From the NCBI RefSeq assembly GCF_014837175.1, contig NZ_JACYFR010000001.1:982893-1046892 (forward strand): 64,000 nucleotides of DNA, given 5' to 3'. The stretch is from Cellulomonas sp. JH27-2. Lineage in GTDB: Bacteria; Actinomycetota; Actinomycetes; Actinomycetales; Cellulomonadaceae. A model generated the notes under the pieces. The model was not told the origin of the DNA. It did no database searches and was given only the letters and a program-made list of their open reading frames with translations. Of this stretch, positions 50,842 to 60,640 are shown piece after piece; the stretch's first letter is position 1, and every line of letters begins with the position of its first letter. A program made the translations under genes and the position numbers.

Positions 50842-52280
50842 CGCACCGTCCCGATGCGCTCGGTGACGTTGTCGTCGCCTGTCGGGCGGGGTGCGTCGAC
50901 CACGGGGATCCCGCCCGTCGGCGTCAGCGCGGACACCGCGGGCGCCGGGCGGCGCGCGTCGTTCGAGATGCGCAGCAGCAGCGCGACGATGACCCAGTTG
51001 GCCAGCAGCGACGAGCCCCCGTAGGCGAGGAACGGCGTCGTCAGGCCCGTCAGCGGGATGATCCGCGTGACACCGCCGACCACGACGAACGTCTGGAACG
51101 CGACGACGAACGCGAGGCCGCCGGCCAGCAGCTTGCCGAACCCGTCACGCACGCCGATGGCCGTGCGCAGGCCGCGCTCGGCCAGCACCAGGCCGATCAT
51201 GAGCAGCGCCATCAGGCCCGTCAGGCCCAGCTCCTCGGCCAGCGACGTGATGATGAAGTCCGACTCGGCGTAGGGGACGATGTCCGGCCGCCCCTGGCCC
51301 AGCCCCGTGCCGAACAGGCCGCCGGCGGACATGCCGAACAGGCCCTGCACCAGCTGGCCGGAGCCGCCGTAGGCCTTGTTGTACAGCTCCGGGTCGAACG
51401 CGTTGAGCCACGCGTCGAAGCGCGCTCCCACGTGCGAGAACGCCTTGGCTGCGACGAGGGCGCCGCCGACGAACAGGGCAAGGCCGATGACCACCCAGCT
51501 CAGCCGCTCGGTGGCCAGGTACAGCATCGCGACGAACATGCCGAACAGCAGCAGCGAGGTGCCGAGGTCGTGCTCGAGCACCAGGACCGCGAGCGACGCG
51601 GCCCACACGATGATGATCGGGCCCAGGTCGCGGGCGCGCGGCAGCTGCAGGCCCAGGACCTTGCTGCCGGCCAGGGCGAGGGTGTCCCGGTTGGTGACCA
51701 GGTACCCGGCGAAGAAGATGGCCAGCGCGATCTTGGCGAACTCCGCGGGCTGCATGCCCACCGAGCCGATGCGGACCCAGATGCGGGCCCCGTTGATCTC
51801 CTGGCCGAGCCCGGGGACCAGCGGAAGGGCGACCAGCACCAGACCGACGACCATCGCGGTGTACGTGTAGCGGCGCAGCGTGCGGTGGTCGCGCAGCAGG
51901 ATGAGCACGGCGGCGGCCAGCACCACCGAGATGGCGGTCCACATGAGCTGGCGGCTCGCGAAGCCGTGGTCGTGGTTCGGGCGTGCCTCGTACGCCAGGT
52001 CGAGCCGGTAGATCATGGCGAGGCCGACGCCGTTCAGCGCCACGACCAGCGGCAGGATCACCGGGTCCGCGTACGGCGCGCGCCAGCGCAGCACCAGGTG
52101 CAGCAGCAGCGCGAGACCCGTCAGGCCGGCGCCGTACCCGAGCACGTCGGTCGGGACCTTGTCCTCGACGCCCAGGCCGACGAGCGCGTACGCGCCGATG
52201 CCGATCGTGAGCGCGATGACCAGCAGGCCGAGCTCCGTGCCGCGGCCGGTCCGAATGCGGTGCGCGTCCACCGTGCTCAC
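50838..52280 (-). CDS. rodA: RodA/FtsW-family peptidoglycan polymerase
   Basis: 480 residues with about 11-12 transmembrane helices. SEDS signatures: LGQEINGARIWVRIGSVGMQPAEFAK, EHDLGTSLLLFGMF (catalytic Asp), and AEELGLTG. Polymerises lipid II into glycan strands. GTG 52280 overlaps the pstP stop; the frame is open upstream but antisense to pstP. Confidence 0.96.
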   Translation of the reverse strand: MSTVDAHRIRTGRGTELGLLVIALTIGIGAYALVGLGVEDKVPTDVLGYGAGLTGLALLLHLVLRWRAPYADPVILPLVVALNGVGLAMIYRLDLAYEARPNHDHGFASRQLMWTAISVVLAAAVLILLRDHRTLRRYTYTAMVVGLVLVALPLVPGLGQEINGARIWVRIGSVGMQPAEFAKIALAIFFAGYLVTNRDTLALAGSKVLGLQLPRARDLGPIIIVWAASLAVLVLEHDLGTSLLLFGMFVAMLYLATERLSWVVIGLALFVGGALVAAKAFSHVGARFDAWLNAFDPELYNKAYGGSGQLVQGLFGMSAGGLFGTGLGQGRPDIVPYAESDFIITSLAEELGLTGLMALLMIGLVLAERGLRTAIGVRDGFGKLLAGGLAFVVAFQTFVVVGGVTRIIPLTGLTTPFLAYGGSSLLANWVIVALLLRISNDARRPAPAVSALTPTGGIPVVDAPRPTGDDNVTERIGTVR

Positions 52281-53614
52281 GGCGTGACCGTGGCCTGCGA
52301 GGTCGGCGGCGTCGTGGCCGGGTCCGTGGTGAGCGGCGTCGACTGCGCGGTCGACGGCGCGGGTGTGGGCTCGAGGGTCGGCTCGGGCGTCGGCGTCGGC
52401 TGGACCGCGTCCTGCTCGAGCAGCAGCACCTGGGCGCGGGCGGCGGCCAACGAGTCGGCGTGGATCGTCTCGTCGACGCGTGCGCGCAGGTAGGCGGACT
52501 GCAGGTCGTCGGCCGCGATGTCCGTCGTCTCGACGACCGACGACAACGAGACGGGTCCCAGCGACTGCGGGACGCCCTGGAAGATCGCGACCTGGCCGTC
52601 GGCGACGCCCACGTAGTACTGCGTCTGCGTCCAGGCCCAGCCGCCCACCCCGACGGCCACGAGCAGGACGACCGCCGCCGCGAGCACCAGAAGGCCGCGC
52701 CGTCGACGCGGCTGCTCCTCGGGGTCGTCGTCGTCGTCCTCGTCGTCCTCCGCGGGTGCGGGCTTGGTCAGGTTCGCGGCCCGCGCGGCGGGGCCGTCGG
52801 CCGCCGACGTCGGGGCGTCGAAGGTCGCGGCCGCGGAGCCGACCACCGTGGCGGTCGTCGTCGGGCCCTCGCCGTCCGCGACGTCGTCGAGCTCGACGAC
52901 GTCCGCGAGGACGACCGTCACGTTGTCGCCACCGCCCGCCCGCAGCGCGAGCTGGACGAGCCGGTCCGCGCACTGGTCGACGTCGGCGATCGACGCGACG
53001 GTCTCGGCGATGGTCTCGGCGCTGACGAACCCGGACAGGCCGTCGGAGCACAGCAGCCACCGGTCCCCCGGTCGGGCCTCGCGCACCGACATGTCCGGGG
53101 TGACCTCGGCGTCGAAGTCCCCGAGCACGCGCATGACGACCGACCGCTGCGGGTGGTGCTCCGCCTCCTCCGGCGTGATCCGGCCGATGTCGACCAGGTG
53201 CTGCACGAACGTGTGGTCGGTGGTGACCTGCGTCAGGACCCCGTCGCGCAGCAGGTAGCCGCGGCTGTCGCCCAGGTGGACCATCGCCAGCTTGTTGCCC
53301 GCCCGCAGGATCGCGATGACCGTGGTGCCCATGCCGGCGAGCTCGGGCTCGGCCTCGGAGCGGGCGATGATCTCGTCGCGCGCGGACTCCAGCGCCGCCT
53401 CGAGCTCGTCGAGCGCGTCGTCGGACCCGTGGGACTCCCCGTCCAGGGGCGCGAACGCGGCGATCGCGACGCTCGAGGCGACGTCGCCGCCGGCATGCCC
53501 GCCCATGCCGTCCGCGACCATCAGCAGGTGCGGCCCGGCGTACCCGGAGTCCTGGTTGTTGCTGCGGACCAGGCCCACGTCGGAGCGCGCGGCGTAGCGC
53601 AGGGCGATGGTCAT
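52277..53614 (-). CDS. pstP: PP2C-type Ser/Thr protein phosphatase PstP
   Basis: 445 residues. PP2C motifs: RYAARSDVGLVRSNNQDSG, VADGMGGHAGGDVAS, GDSRGYLL, LCSDGLSGFV (metal-binding Asp residues). An acidic linker, one transmembrane helix and an extracellular region follow. Removes phosphate from PknA/PknB targets and the kinases themselves. Overlaps fhaB and rodA by four bases each. Confidence 0.96.
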   Translation of the reverse strand: MTIALRYAARSDVGLVRSNNQDSGYAGPHLLMVADGMGGHAGGDVASSVAIAAFAPLDGESHGSDDALDELEAALESARDEIIARSEAEPELAGMGTTVIAILRAGNKLAMVHLGDSRGYLLRDGVLTQVTTDHTFVQHLVDIGRITPEEAEHHPQRSVVMRVLGDFDAEVTPDMSVREARPGDRWLLCSDGLSGFVSAETIAETVASIADVDQCADRLVQLALRAGGGDNVTVVLADVVELDDVADGEGPTTTATVVGSAAATFDAPTSAADGPAARAANLTKPAPAEDDEDDDDDPEEQPRRRRGLLVLAAAVVLLVAVGVGGWAWTQTQYYVGVADGQVAIFQGVPQSLGPVSLSSVVETTDIAADDLQSAYLRARVDETIHADSLAAARAQVLLLEQDAVQPTPTPEPTLEPTPAPSTAQSTPLTTDPATTPPTSQATVTP

Positions 53615-54099
53615 CGCTGCAGCTCGATCACGCTCTGGCCCACACGCACGGGGGTGCCCGTGGACAGCTCGACCGGGGACTCGACCTTGCGGTCACCGAT
53701 GAACGTGCCGTTCGTCGACCCCAGGTCCTCGACGAACCACGCGCCGGCCTGCGGGAAGATCCGGGCGTGGCGCGACGACGAGTAGTCGTCGTCCAGCACC
53801 AGCGTGCAGCTCGGGGCCCGGCCGATCAGCACGGACGACGAGCCCAGCGGGACGATCGTGCCCGTCAGCGGGCCCTCGGTGACGACCAGGCGCAGGCTCG
53901 GCGTCCGCGCGGGCTTCGTCGTCGGCGGGACCTCCGCCCCGGCGGCGACGGCCGCGGCCGCCTGCTTGCGTGCGGCGCGTCGCGGTGCGATGCGCGTCCC
54001 GTACAGGTCGCGGCGCAGCACGGCGATGGCGGTGAGGACGAAGATCCAGAGCAGCGCCAGGTAGCCCAGCCGCAGCAGGGTGATCGTCAGTTCGCTCAT
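53611..54099 (-). CDS. fhaB: FHA-domain protein FhaB (FipA type)
   Basis: 162 residues. N-terminal transmembrane helix (LLRLGYLALLWIFVLTAIAVL), Ala/Pro linker and a C-terminal forkhead-associated domain: GRAPSCTLVLDDDYSSSRHARI, DLGSTNGTFI. Binds phosphothreonine and links kinases to division proteins. ATG 54099. Confidence 0.95.
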   Translation of the reverse strand: MSELTITLLRLGYLALLWIFVLTAIAVLRRDLYGTRIAPRRAARKQAAAAVAAGAEVPPTTKPARTPSLRLVVTEGPLTGTIVPLGSSSVLIGRAPSCTLVLDDDYSSSRHARIFPQAGAWFVEDLGSTNGTFIGDRKVESPVELSTGTPVRVGQSVIELQR

Positions 54100-54109
54100 C
54101 GAATCTGCG

Positions 54110-54820
54110 TCACTCGTCCGGGTCCGGATCGGCGCCCGTCCAGAACAGGATGCGCGTGCGTCCGATCGTGAGGGTGTTGCCGTCCAGCAAGGTGGCCGCG
54201 GGGACCTGGTGGCCCTCGACGAACAGGCCGTTGGTCGAGCCCAGGTCGCTGGCGACGACCCCCTCCGGCGTCACGCGGATCTCCAGGTGCTTGCGGCTCA
54301 CACCCGGGTCGTCGACGATGATGTCCGCCTCGGACCCGCGGCCGATGACCGTGACCGGGCCGGTCAGCAGGTACCGCTGGCCGTCGATGTCCACCAGGGG
54401 GTGCCGCGCGCTGGGCGTGCTGGCCGCCGTCGCCGGGGCCACCGCACCGCGCACCGTCGCGCTGTGGACCTTGAACCGGCCGGCCTCGCCCTCGGTGTCC
54501 TCCGTGAAGCTGACGGTCACCGGCCCGACGAACGCGTACCGCTGGCTCGCGGCGTGGTCGGTGACGTTCGCGGCGAACTCGTCCGCCAGCGCCTCCGCTC
54601 CCCACGCCTCCACCTGGTCGTAGTCGGCAGTCGAGAGCTCGATCGTGAACTCATTGGGCACCACGGTTCGGTCACGGCCCACGACCGCCGCCCGCTCGTC
54701 GACCTCACGCCGCAGCGCGCTCGCCATCTCGACGGGCTTGAGCTCGCCCCGGAAGGCCTTGGCGAAGGCGTTGTTGACCACCCGCTCCACGCCGTTCTCG
54801 AACTTGTCGAGGATGCCCAC
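54110..54820 (-). CDS. fhaA: FHA-domain protein FhaA
   Basis: 236 residues. N-terminal DUF3662 domain (MGILDKFENGVERVVNNAFAKAF) and C-terminal FHA domain (VIGRGSEADIIVDDPGVSRKHLEI, DLGSTNGLFV). In mycobacteria FhaA binds the phosphorylated pseudokinase of MviN to regulate lipid II export; the fused MurJ is at the start of this window. GTG 54820 with GGAGG upstream gives the family start; the frame is open further up. First gene of the kinase operon. Confidence 0.95.
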   Translation of the reverse strand: MGILDKFENGVERVVNNAFAKAFRGELKPVEMASALRREVDERAAVVGRDRTVVPNEFTIELSTADYDQVEAWGAEALADEFAANVTDHAASQRYAFVGPVTVSFTEDTEGEAGRFKVHSATVRGAVAPATAASTPSARHPLVDIDGQRYLLTGPVTVIGRGSEADIIVDDPGVSRKHLEIRVTPEGVVASDLGSTNGLFVEGHQVPAATLLDGNTLTIGRTRILFWTGADPDPDE

Positions 54821-55089
54821 GCCCACCTCCTTCTCTCGTCCGTCGCACTGCTCGTCGGGCGCCCGGAACTGAGGACGCGAGGACCTCGCCGCGGCGCGCG
54901 CCGGTGGCGATCTGCCTCGATGGTATCTATCGCAGCCGTGTCTGCGTCCGTACCCGCCGGTCGACGTCCCCGGATCTGACCGCTGCGCACCCGCTTCCTC
55001 CCCCATCCTGGCTCGCATCCGGGCCCTCCGGACCGCCGCCGGAGGGCGTGTCCTGGGCGACGTCCGGATCGTGCTAATGTTCTCGGCGC

Positions 55090-55172
55090 GCGCGAGTGGC
55101 GGAACGGCAGACGCGCTGGCTTCAGGTGCCAGTGTCCGAAAGGGCGTGCGGGTTCAAATCCCGCCTCGCGCA
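55090..55172 (+). tRNA. tRNA-Leu (CAG)
   Basis: 83 bases. Acceptor GCGCGAG pairs with CTCGCGC, anticodon CAG in TTCAGGT, a long variable arm, T-loop GTTCAAATC, discriminator A. Divergent from fhaA as in mycobacteria. Confidence 0.96.
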
Positions 55173-55176
55173 CAAC

Positions 55177-55210
55177 GAACAGGCCGGACCTTCAGGGGTC
55201 CGGCCTGTTC
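55177..55210 (+). terminator. Terminator after tRNA-Leu
   Basis: Perfect 14-bp stem GAACAGGCCGGACC / GGTCCGGCCTGTTC with a 6-base loop, five bases after the tRNA. Confidence 0.85.
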
Positions 55211-55247
55211 TGCGTCGAGGGGTCGGTGCTCGTGCGAGACTTCGCGC

Positions 55248-58200
55248 GTGCCGCGCCGGACCGATGCCGCTTCGCCCCGCACCGTGACGACGGTCGCCGT
55301 CGTCGCGGTGCTCCTCGCACTCGGGGCGCTCGTGTCGTGGCAGGTGGGCGGGCTGCTGGGCCTGAGCCACACCGCCGCCGACGTGCCGACAGAGGCTTCG
55401 TCGGCCGCGCCCGCTCACGCCGACGCCCCAGCTCCCGACGTCCGCACCGTGATCACCCCCGACGAGCTGGACCTTCAGCTGGCGGCGCGGTCCGTCGCCG
55501 CGGCGTACGGCGCTCGGGGCCTGGCGCAGCCCGAGGTGTCGACGCAGGACACGACGCGCGGGCCGTGCTGTGCGATCGTCGCCGACGTGGACCCGGGCAG
55601 CGGCCTGACGGGGGAGCAGTTCACGCTGACCGCGGGCTCCGGCGTGACGATCACCGCCGGGACGGCCGCCGGCGCGCGGGCGGGGCTGTACACCGTCGCG
55701 GACCGGATCCGGTCGGCAACGGCCGTCGTGCCCGCGGCGCAGGACGGGAGGGCGCAGGGCCCGCGCCTGGGGTTGCGACTCACCGACGTCGGGGCCGTCG
55801 GGCTCGACGACGACGAGGCCGCGTTCGCCTCCGGCGACAACTACTCGCTCAACTCCGACGTGGTCGGATCGGCGCTGCTGCCGAGCGCGCCCTGGGTCGA
55901 CGACGCGGCCGTCGCGACCATCGCCACGCAGTTCCACGAGCTCGTCGACCACGCGATGCAGCAGGGGTACAACGGCGTCGTCGTGCAGGGCTTCCTGGAG
56001 TACCTGACGTTCGACGACCTGGGCGTCTACCCAGAGGGCGACCCCCACGTGGCCCGCGCTCAGGCCATGGTGAAGGCGTTCGGGCCGGTCTGGCAGTACG
56101 CGCACGACATGGGCATGAAGGTCTACTTCATGACCGACATGCTGGCGGTCGACCCGCCGCTGAAGGACTACCTGGAGCGGACCGTCGGGAGCCTCGACAC
56201 CACGTCGCCGCAGCTCTGGTCGGTCTACCAGGACGGCCTGCGCGAGCTGTTCCGGTCCATGCCGTTCGTCGACGGGCTGATGATCCGGATCGGCGAGGGC
56301 GGCTCTGCGTACAAGCTCGCAGGCTGGGACTACGGCTCCGAGGTCGCGGTCACGACGCCCGCGGCCGTCCAGGCGATGCTGCGCGCATTCCTCGCGACGG
56401 CGGGGGAGGCGGACAAGGACGTCATCTTCCGCACGTGGACCGTGGGGCTCGGAGCCGTCGGCGACCTGCACACCAACCCGGCGTCGTACGACGAGGTCCT
56501 GGGAGACGTCGACGATCCGCACCTGATCGTGTCCACGAAGTACTCCGCTGGCGACTTCTACAGCTACCTGGCGCTCAACCCGACCCTCGAGGTGGGGGAC
56601 CAGCGGCGCATCGTCGAGCTGCAGGCCCGACGCGAGTTCGAGGGCCAGGGCGCGCTGCCCGACGATCTCGGCGTGCTCGACCAGACGGCGCTGCAGCACT
56701 TCCTCGCGGCGAACCCGCACGTCGAGGGCATATGGAACTGGTCGCAGACCGGCGGCCCGCTCGACGCCGGGCCTCGGGACCTGTACCTGCGCGACGGGTT
56801 CTGGCAGCTGTGGGACCTCAACTCCTACCTGGCGGCGCGCGTCGCGGCAGATCCCGCGCTCGACGTGGCGGCGGCCCGCGCGGACTGGGTCCGGCAGACG
56901 TTTTCGTCGGACCCCACGACCGTCGCGGCGATCACCAAGGCGTACGCACTGTCGCGCTCCGCGATCACCGACGGCCTGTACATCGGCCCGTACGCCGAGC
57001 AGTCGGTCAAGGCGCTCGGGCTCGAGCCCCCGCCGATGATGTGGATCTTCGAGTGGGACATCGTCTCCGGGGACACCGCAACGTTCGACACCATCTACGC
57101 CCTCGCCAAGGATCACCTCGACGAGGCGATCGAGCAGGGCCACCGCGCCGCGCGCACGGCGGCCCAGATGCGCGACCTCGTGGCCGGGACTGATGCAGCC
57201 ACGTGGACCGATGCGGCCCAGAGAACCGCGTTCCTCGACGCGCTCGACTACGAGGCGGACCTGTTCACCACGCTCGACGCCTACCGTGAGACGATCCTGC
57301 GGCACGCGCAGTGGCTGGACACCGGGTCGGGTGCGGCGCGGACGGCGGCGCAGGCGGCCGAGCGGCGGTTCGCGTCCGCTCGCGCCACGCACGAGGAGCG
57401 GTACGGCGACGACCTGCAGCTGCCGGCGTACAACTTCACGGCCGCGGAGCTGGGGCTGGAGCGGTCGGGTCGGGACGCCGCGATGGCGTGGGCGGCGCGA
57501 GGGCTGCTGGTGCTCGTCGTCGGTGCCCTCGCCCTCGGTGCGTGGTCCCGACGACGGCCCCGCTTCGCCGGTCACCGCGGGTTCCACCTGCTCTGGACGG
57601 GGGCGACCCGCCCGTGGCGGCTCGACACGGCGCTCGCGGGGCGCCTCGATCGAGTGGTTCTGGTAGCCGTCCCAGCAGTTGTACTTCTACTCTCCCGATG
57701 CATGTACACATGGTTCGCGGCGCCCGTGCACCTCCTCCTGACGCTCGGCGCATGGGTGCTCTTCGCCCTCGTCGCGGTGTGGTGCGCGCCGAGCGCGAGA
57801 CGGTCGAGCGTGCTGGCGGCCGTCGGGGGAGTGGCGCTGGTGCGCAGCGCGCTGCTGCTGGCCGTCCTGTCCTGGCGCGGGCCCGGCCGGTACTGGTTCG
57901 GGTTCTGGACCCTGCCCGGCCAGCGTGCCGCCTACGTGACCGTCGCGTTCGCGGCATTCTGCTGGCTCTTCGTCGCGGTGTTCGGCGCCCTGCGCGCCGC
58001 GGCCACCCGTCGCCGCGCGGCTGGCCTCGTCACGCTCGCGGCCGGCGCGGTGCTGCTCGTCGGCGGTGTGATCGTCGCCCTCGTCGGCCTCGAGGACGTC
58101 CTGACCGCCTGGAACGACCAGCTCGCGCTGCTCCCCTGGGGCCTGCACCGCATCCTCGGGTTCTGCGTCTACCTGGGCATCCCGACGAGCCTGCCGACGG

Positions 58201-58319
58201 ACGTCGCGATCCTCGGCGCGGTCGCCTGCGCGGTGGGCCTGGCGCTGGTGCGCGTGCGCCGGTCCGCGAGTGCCGCCGGATCGACGCACGCGGCGGATCG
58301 GACGGCAGTGCTCAGGTAG
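55248..58319 (+). CDS. Large membrane protein with glycoside-hydrolase-like extracellular domain
   Basis: 1023 residues. An N-terminal signal anchor (VTTVAVVAVLLALGALVSW), an N-terminal alpha/beta part like the non-catalytic domain of GH20/GH67 enzymes (GARAGLYTVADRIR), then a probable TIM barrel (GYNGVVVQGFLEYL, MGMKVYFMTD, DGLMIRIGEGGSA, PHLIVSTKYSAGDFYSY, VELQARREFEGQG, EGIWNW), an alpha-helical region, and six or so transmembrane helices at the C-terminus. The stretch around LQARREFEGQG recalls alpha-glucuronidases (GH67). I can not name its substrate. GTG 55248 is the first start before the signal anchor; the frame is open back through the tRNA. Confidence 0.75.
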   Translation: MPRRTDAASPRTVTTVAVVAVLLALGALVSWQVGGLLGLSHTAADVPTEASSAAPAHADAPAPDVRTVITPDELDLQLAARSVAAAYGARGLAQPEVSTQDTTRGPCCAIVADVDPGSGLTGEQFTLTAGSGVTITAGTAAGARAGLYTVADRIRSATAVVPAAQDGRAQGPRLGLRLTDVGAVGLDDDEAAFASGDNYSLNSDVVGSALLPSAPWVDDAAVATIATQFHELVDHAMQQGYNGVVVQGFLEYLTFDDLGVYPEGDPHVARAQAMVKAFGPVWQYAHDMGMKVYFMTDMLAVDPPLKDYLERTVGSLDTTSPQLWSVYQDGLRELFRSMPFVDGLMIRIGEGGSAYKLAGWDYGSEVAVTTPAAVQAMLRAFLATAGEADKDVIFRTWTVGLGAVGDLHTNPASYDEVLGDVDDPHLIVSTKYSAGDFYSYLALNPTLEVGDQRRIVELQARREFEGQGALPDDLGVLDQTALQHFLAANPHVEGIWNWSQTGGPLDAGPRDLYLRDGFWQLWDLNSYLAARVAADPALDVAAARADWVRQTFSSDPTTVAAITKAYALSRSAITDGLYIGPYAEQSVKALGLEPPPMMWIFEWDIVSGDTATFDTIYALAKDHLDEAIEQGHRAARTAAQMRDLVAGTDAATWTDAAQRTAFLDALDYEADLFTTLDAYRETILRHAQWLDTGSGAARTAAQAAERRFASARATHEERYGDDLQLPAYNFTAAELGLERSGRDAAMAWAARGLLVLVVGALALGAWSRRRPRFAGHRGFHLLWTGATRPWRLDTALAGRLDRVVLVAVPAVVLLLSRCMYTWFAAPVHLLLTLGAWVLFALVAVWCAPSARRSSVLAAVGGVALVRSALLLAVLSWRGPGRYWFGFWTLPGQRAAYVTVAFAAFCWLFVAVFGALRAAATRRRAAGLVTLAAGAVLLVGGVIVALVGLEDVLTAWNDQLALLPWGLHRILGFCVYLGIPTSLPTDVAILGAVACAVGLALVRVRRSASAAGSTHAADRTAVLR

Positions 58320-58363
58320 CCGACGCCGGCCGCGCCGCCCACCGCCGCGGGTCGAGCGGGGCC

Positions 58364-59140
58364 TCAGGTCCAGGGAGTGAGGTCGAGCACTCGCTTGGCG
58401 AGCATCACTCGGTCGGAATCGGCCGCGCCGAACCGGCCGGACTCGAGCGCGCGACGAATGGCGTCCGCCAGCCGGTGCGTCTCCTCGGACCCAGGGTCCT
58501 GGACCGCGATGACCCGCGCGACGGCGAGCCCGTGGTACTGCTCGAACGCGGACGCCGGGGTCTCGACCGCCTCCATGGCGACCCGATGGCTCGCCGCCGC
58601 AGGACGGCCCGTCATCATCGCGAGGGCCATCGCTCGGTCGGCTTCGCCACCACGGTCGAACACCTGCTCGAGCGCGGAGCGCGACGGCGGTACCGCCTGG
58701 GCCGCTCGCGACCAGTCGCGCATCTGCCTCTCGAGCTCCGCCGTACGCCGCCAACCGGGCGGTGCCTGACGCGTCAAGGAGAACCGTTCCGCTCGCTCCG
58801 CGTTTCCGCTGATCAACGCGAGGGCGTCACCACGCAGCTGCGCGGCGAGCTCCGGGTCGCCGGCGCGCTCGGCGATCTCGGCCTCGCCCAGCTTCTTCGT
58901 CGCCTCGAGCTGGACCTTCACCCCACCCGCCTCGAGCGCGGTGATCCGGTCGGCGAGCACCGCGACGAGGAGCAGGACGGAGCCGGCGGCCGTCACCGCT
59001 GCCGCGCCCACGCCGTTCTCCGAGACGAACACCGCCACGGTTCCCACGACGAGGAGTGCGCTGCCACCCAGCGCGCACGCCCACCGGACCGAGCCCGAGA
59101 GTGGCGAACCCCACGTCTCGGCGACCTCCGATCTGCCCAC
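58364..59140 (-). CDS. Hypothetical protein with two N-terminal transmembrane helices
   Basis: 258 residues, not recognised. Two helices near the start (WACALGGSALLVVGTVAVFV and VTAAGSVLLLVAVLADRI) then a cytoplasmic, Arg/Glu/Ala-rich soluble part. GTG 59140 is preceded by GGGAG; the frame is open 26 codons further up. Converges on the glycosidase-like gene. Confidence 0.65.
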   Translation of the reverse strand: MGRSEVAETWGSPLSGSVRWACALGGSALLVVGTVAVFVSENGVGAAAVTAAGSVLLLVAVLADRITALEAGGVKVQLEATKKLGEAEIAERAGDPELAAQLRGDALALISGNAERAERFSLTRQAPPGWRRTAELERQMRDWSRAAQAVPPSRSALEQVFDRGGEADRAMALAMMTGRPAAASHRVAMEAVETPASAFEQYHGLAVARVIAVQDPGSEETHRLADAIRRALESGRFGAADSDRVMLAKRVLDLTPWT

Positions 59141-59422
59141 GGGTCTCCCATCTCGACGCCTGCCGTCGGAGTGTGACGTCGCTGTTGCCCATGTCACGCG
59201 AGCCCCAGCAACCAGCATCGTGGCTGATCACGAAGCGCGTCGACAAGCCCCCCGGCCCGACGCCTGGCAACCGCGCTGACCGCGCGGTGCCCCCGGAGGA
59301 AGTTCCGCCGTGCCCGGCCGGGCGCGGAAGAAGGTCGAGCCCTCTGAGGCCGTCATGTCCGTCCCGGCGACACCCGATGGCTGTCCTGCGACCTCGCGCT
59401 GACCGACTGAGACGATGGCGCC

Positions 59423-59947
59423 ATGGACGACCACGACGCCATGGAAGAGCTGAGGGTGGAGGCCGCGGCGGCGGAGGACGTGGAGGCGTTGTTCGCGCTG
59501 CGGCGTTCGCTCGAGGACTGGATGGTGAAGCGAGGTCTGGTGCAGTGGCCGGTCGGGTCGCTGCCGCGGGAGCGGGTCGCCGAGCAGGTGGCGAGCGGGC
59601 AGGTGCGTGTGGTGCGGGACGACGACGGCATCGTCGCGAGCCTGCGCCTCATGTGGAGCGACCCGGACTTCTGGGGCGACGACGCCACGCCCGCGGTCTA
59701 CGTGCACGGGCTCATGGTCGACCGGCGCGCGACGGGATCGGGCCTCGGGCGCCGGCTGCTGGACTGGGCGCGCGAGCAGGGGAAGGCCGCCGGGGTGGGC
59801 CTGCAGCGGCTCGACTGCCGGACCACCAACCCCTCGCTGCGGGCGTACTACGAGTCGCTGGGGTTCGTCGCGGTGGGCCGCCAGGTGTTCCCGACGTTCG
59901 AGGTCACGCTGCTCGAGCGGCCGGTGACCCCACCGCGGCGCACCTGA
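59423..59947 (+). CDS. GNAT-family N-acetyltransferase
   Basis: 174 residues. Motif A VDRRATGSGLGRRLLDWA binds acetyl-CoA, and LRAYYESLGFVAVG is motif B. Substrate unknown. ATG 59423; no tight neighbour. Confidence 0.9.
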   Translation: MDDHDAMEELRVEAAAAEDVEALFALRRSLEDWMVKRGLVQWPVGSLPRERVAEQVASGQVRVVRDDDGIVASLRLMWSDPDFWGDDATPAVYVHGLMVDRRATGSGLGRRLLDWAREQGKAAGVGLQRLDCRTTNPSLRAYYESLGFVAVGRQVFPTFEVTLLERPVTPPRRT

Positions 59948-59994
59948 TGCCCTCCTGATCTGCGGGGTCAGGCGCACGGCGGCATGATCGGCCC

Positions 59995-60630
59995 ATGGGC
60001 GACGACGCGACCGCGAAGACCGTCGACTGGCGCGAGATCGTCGTCGTTGTGCTGCTCTCGGTGACCACGATCATGACCGCGTGGGTCGGGTTCCAGTCCA
60101 GCAAGTGGGGCGGTGCAATGTCGATCTCGTTCAGCCAGGCGTCGAGCGCCCGGATCGAGGCCAACCGCTACGAGAGCGTGGTCAACCGCAAGACCTCCCT
60201 GCAGGCGAATCTCTTCGCCCAGTGGGCGGCCGCCTACGCGGACAAGAACACCGAGCTCGCCGACTTCCTGGCTGATCGGTTCCCCGAGCCGCTCAAGACG
60301 GCGTTCCCGGTCTGGATGGCGTCGAAGCCGCTGCAGAACCCGGACGCGGCGCCGACGCCGTTCGACCTGCCCGAGTACGCGATCCCCGAGGCGGCTCTCG
60401 CGACGGTGGCCGACCACCGCGCGGACGCCAAGTACGCCGAGGCGCTACGGAACAACCAGCGCGGCGACAACTACACCGTCCTGACGATCGTGTTCGCGTC
60501 CGTGCTGTTCTTCGCGGCCATGTCGGGGCGCATGAAGTCACCGCACGGCCGCGACGTGCTGCTGGGCCTCGGGATCGTGCTGTTCCTCGTGGCTGCGTCG
60601 CTGCTCGTCTTCTACCCGAAGCTGGTGTGA
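59995..60630 (+). CDS. Hypothetical three-helix membrane protein
   Basis: 211 residues, family not recognised with confidence. One transmembrane helix near the N-terminus (EIVVVVLLSVTTIMTAWVGF), a soluble loop of about 120 residues with several Trp/Tyr, and two helices at the C-terminus (NYTVLTIVFASVLFFAAMSG and VLLGLGIVLFLVAASLLVFY). ATG 59995. Confidence 0.72.
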   Translation: MGDDATAKTVDWREIVVVVLLSVTTIMTAWVGFQSSKWGGAMSISFSQASSARIEANRYESVVNRKTSLQANLFAQWAAAYADKNTELADFLADRFPEPLKTAFPVWMASKPLQNPDAAPTPFDLPEYAIPEAALATVADHRADAKYAEALRNNQRGDNYTVLTIVFASVLFFAAMSGRMKSPHGRDVLLGLGIVLFLVAASLLVFYPKLV

Positions 60631-60640
60631 CCCGACCCGC

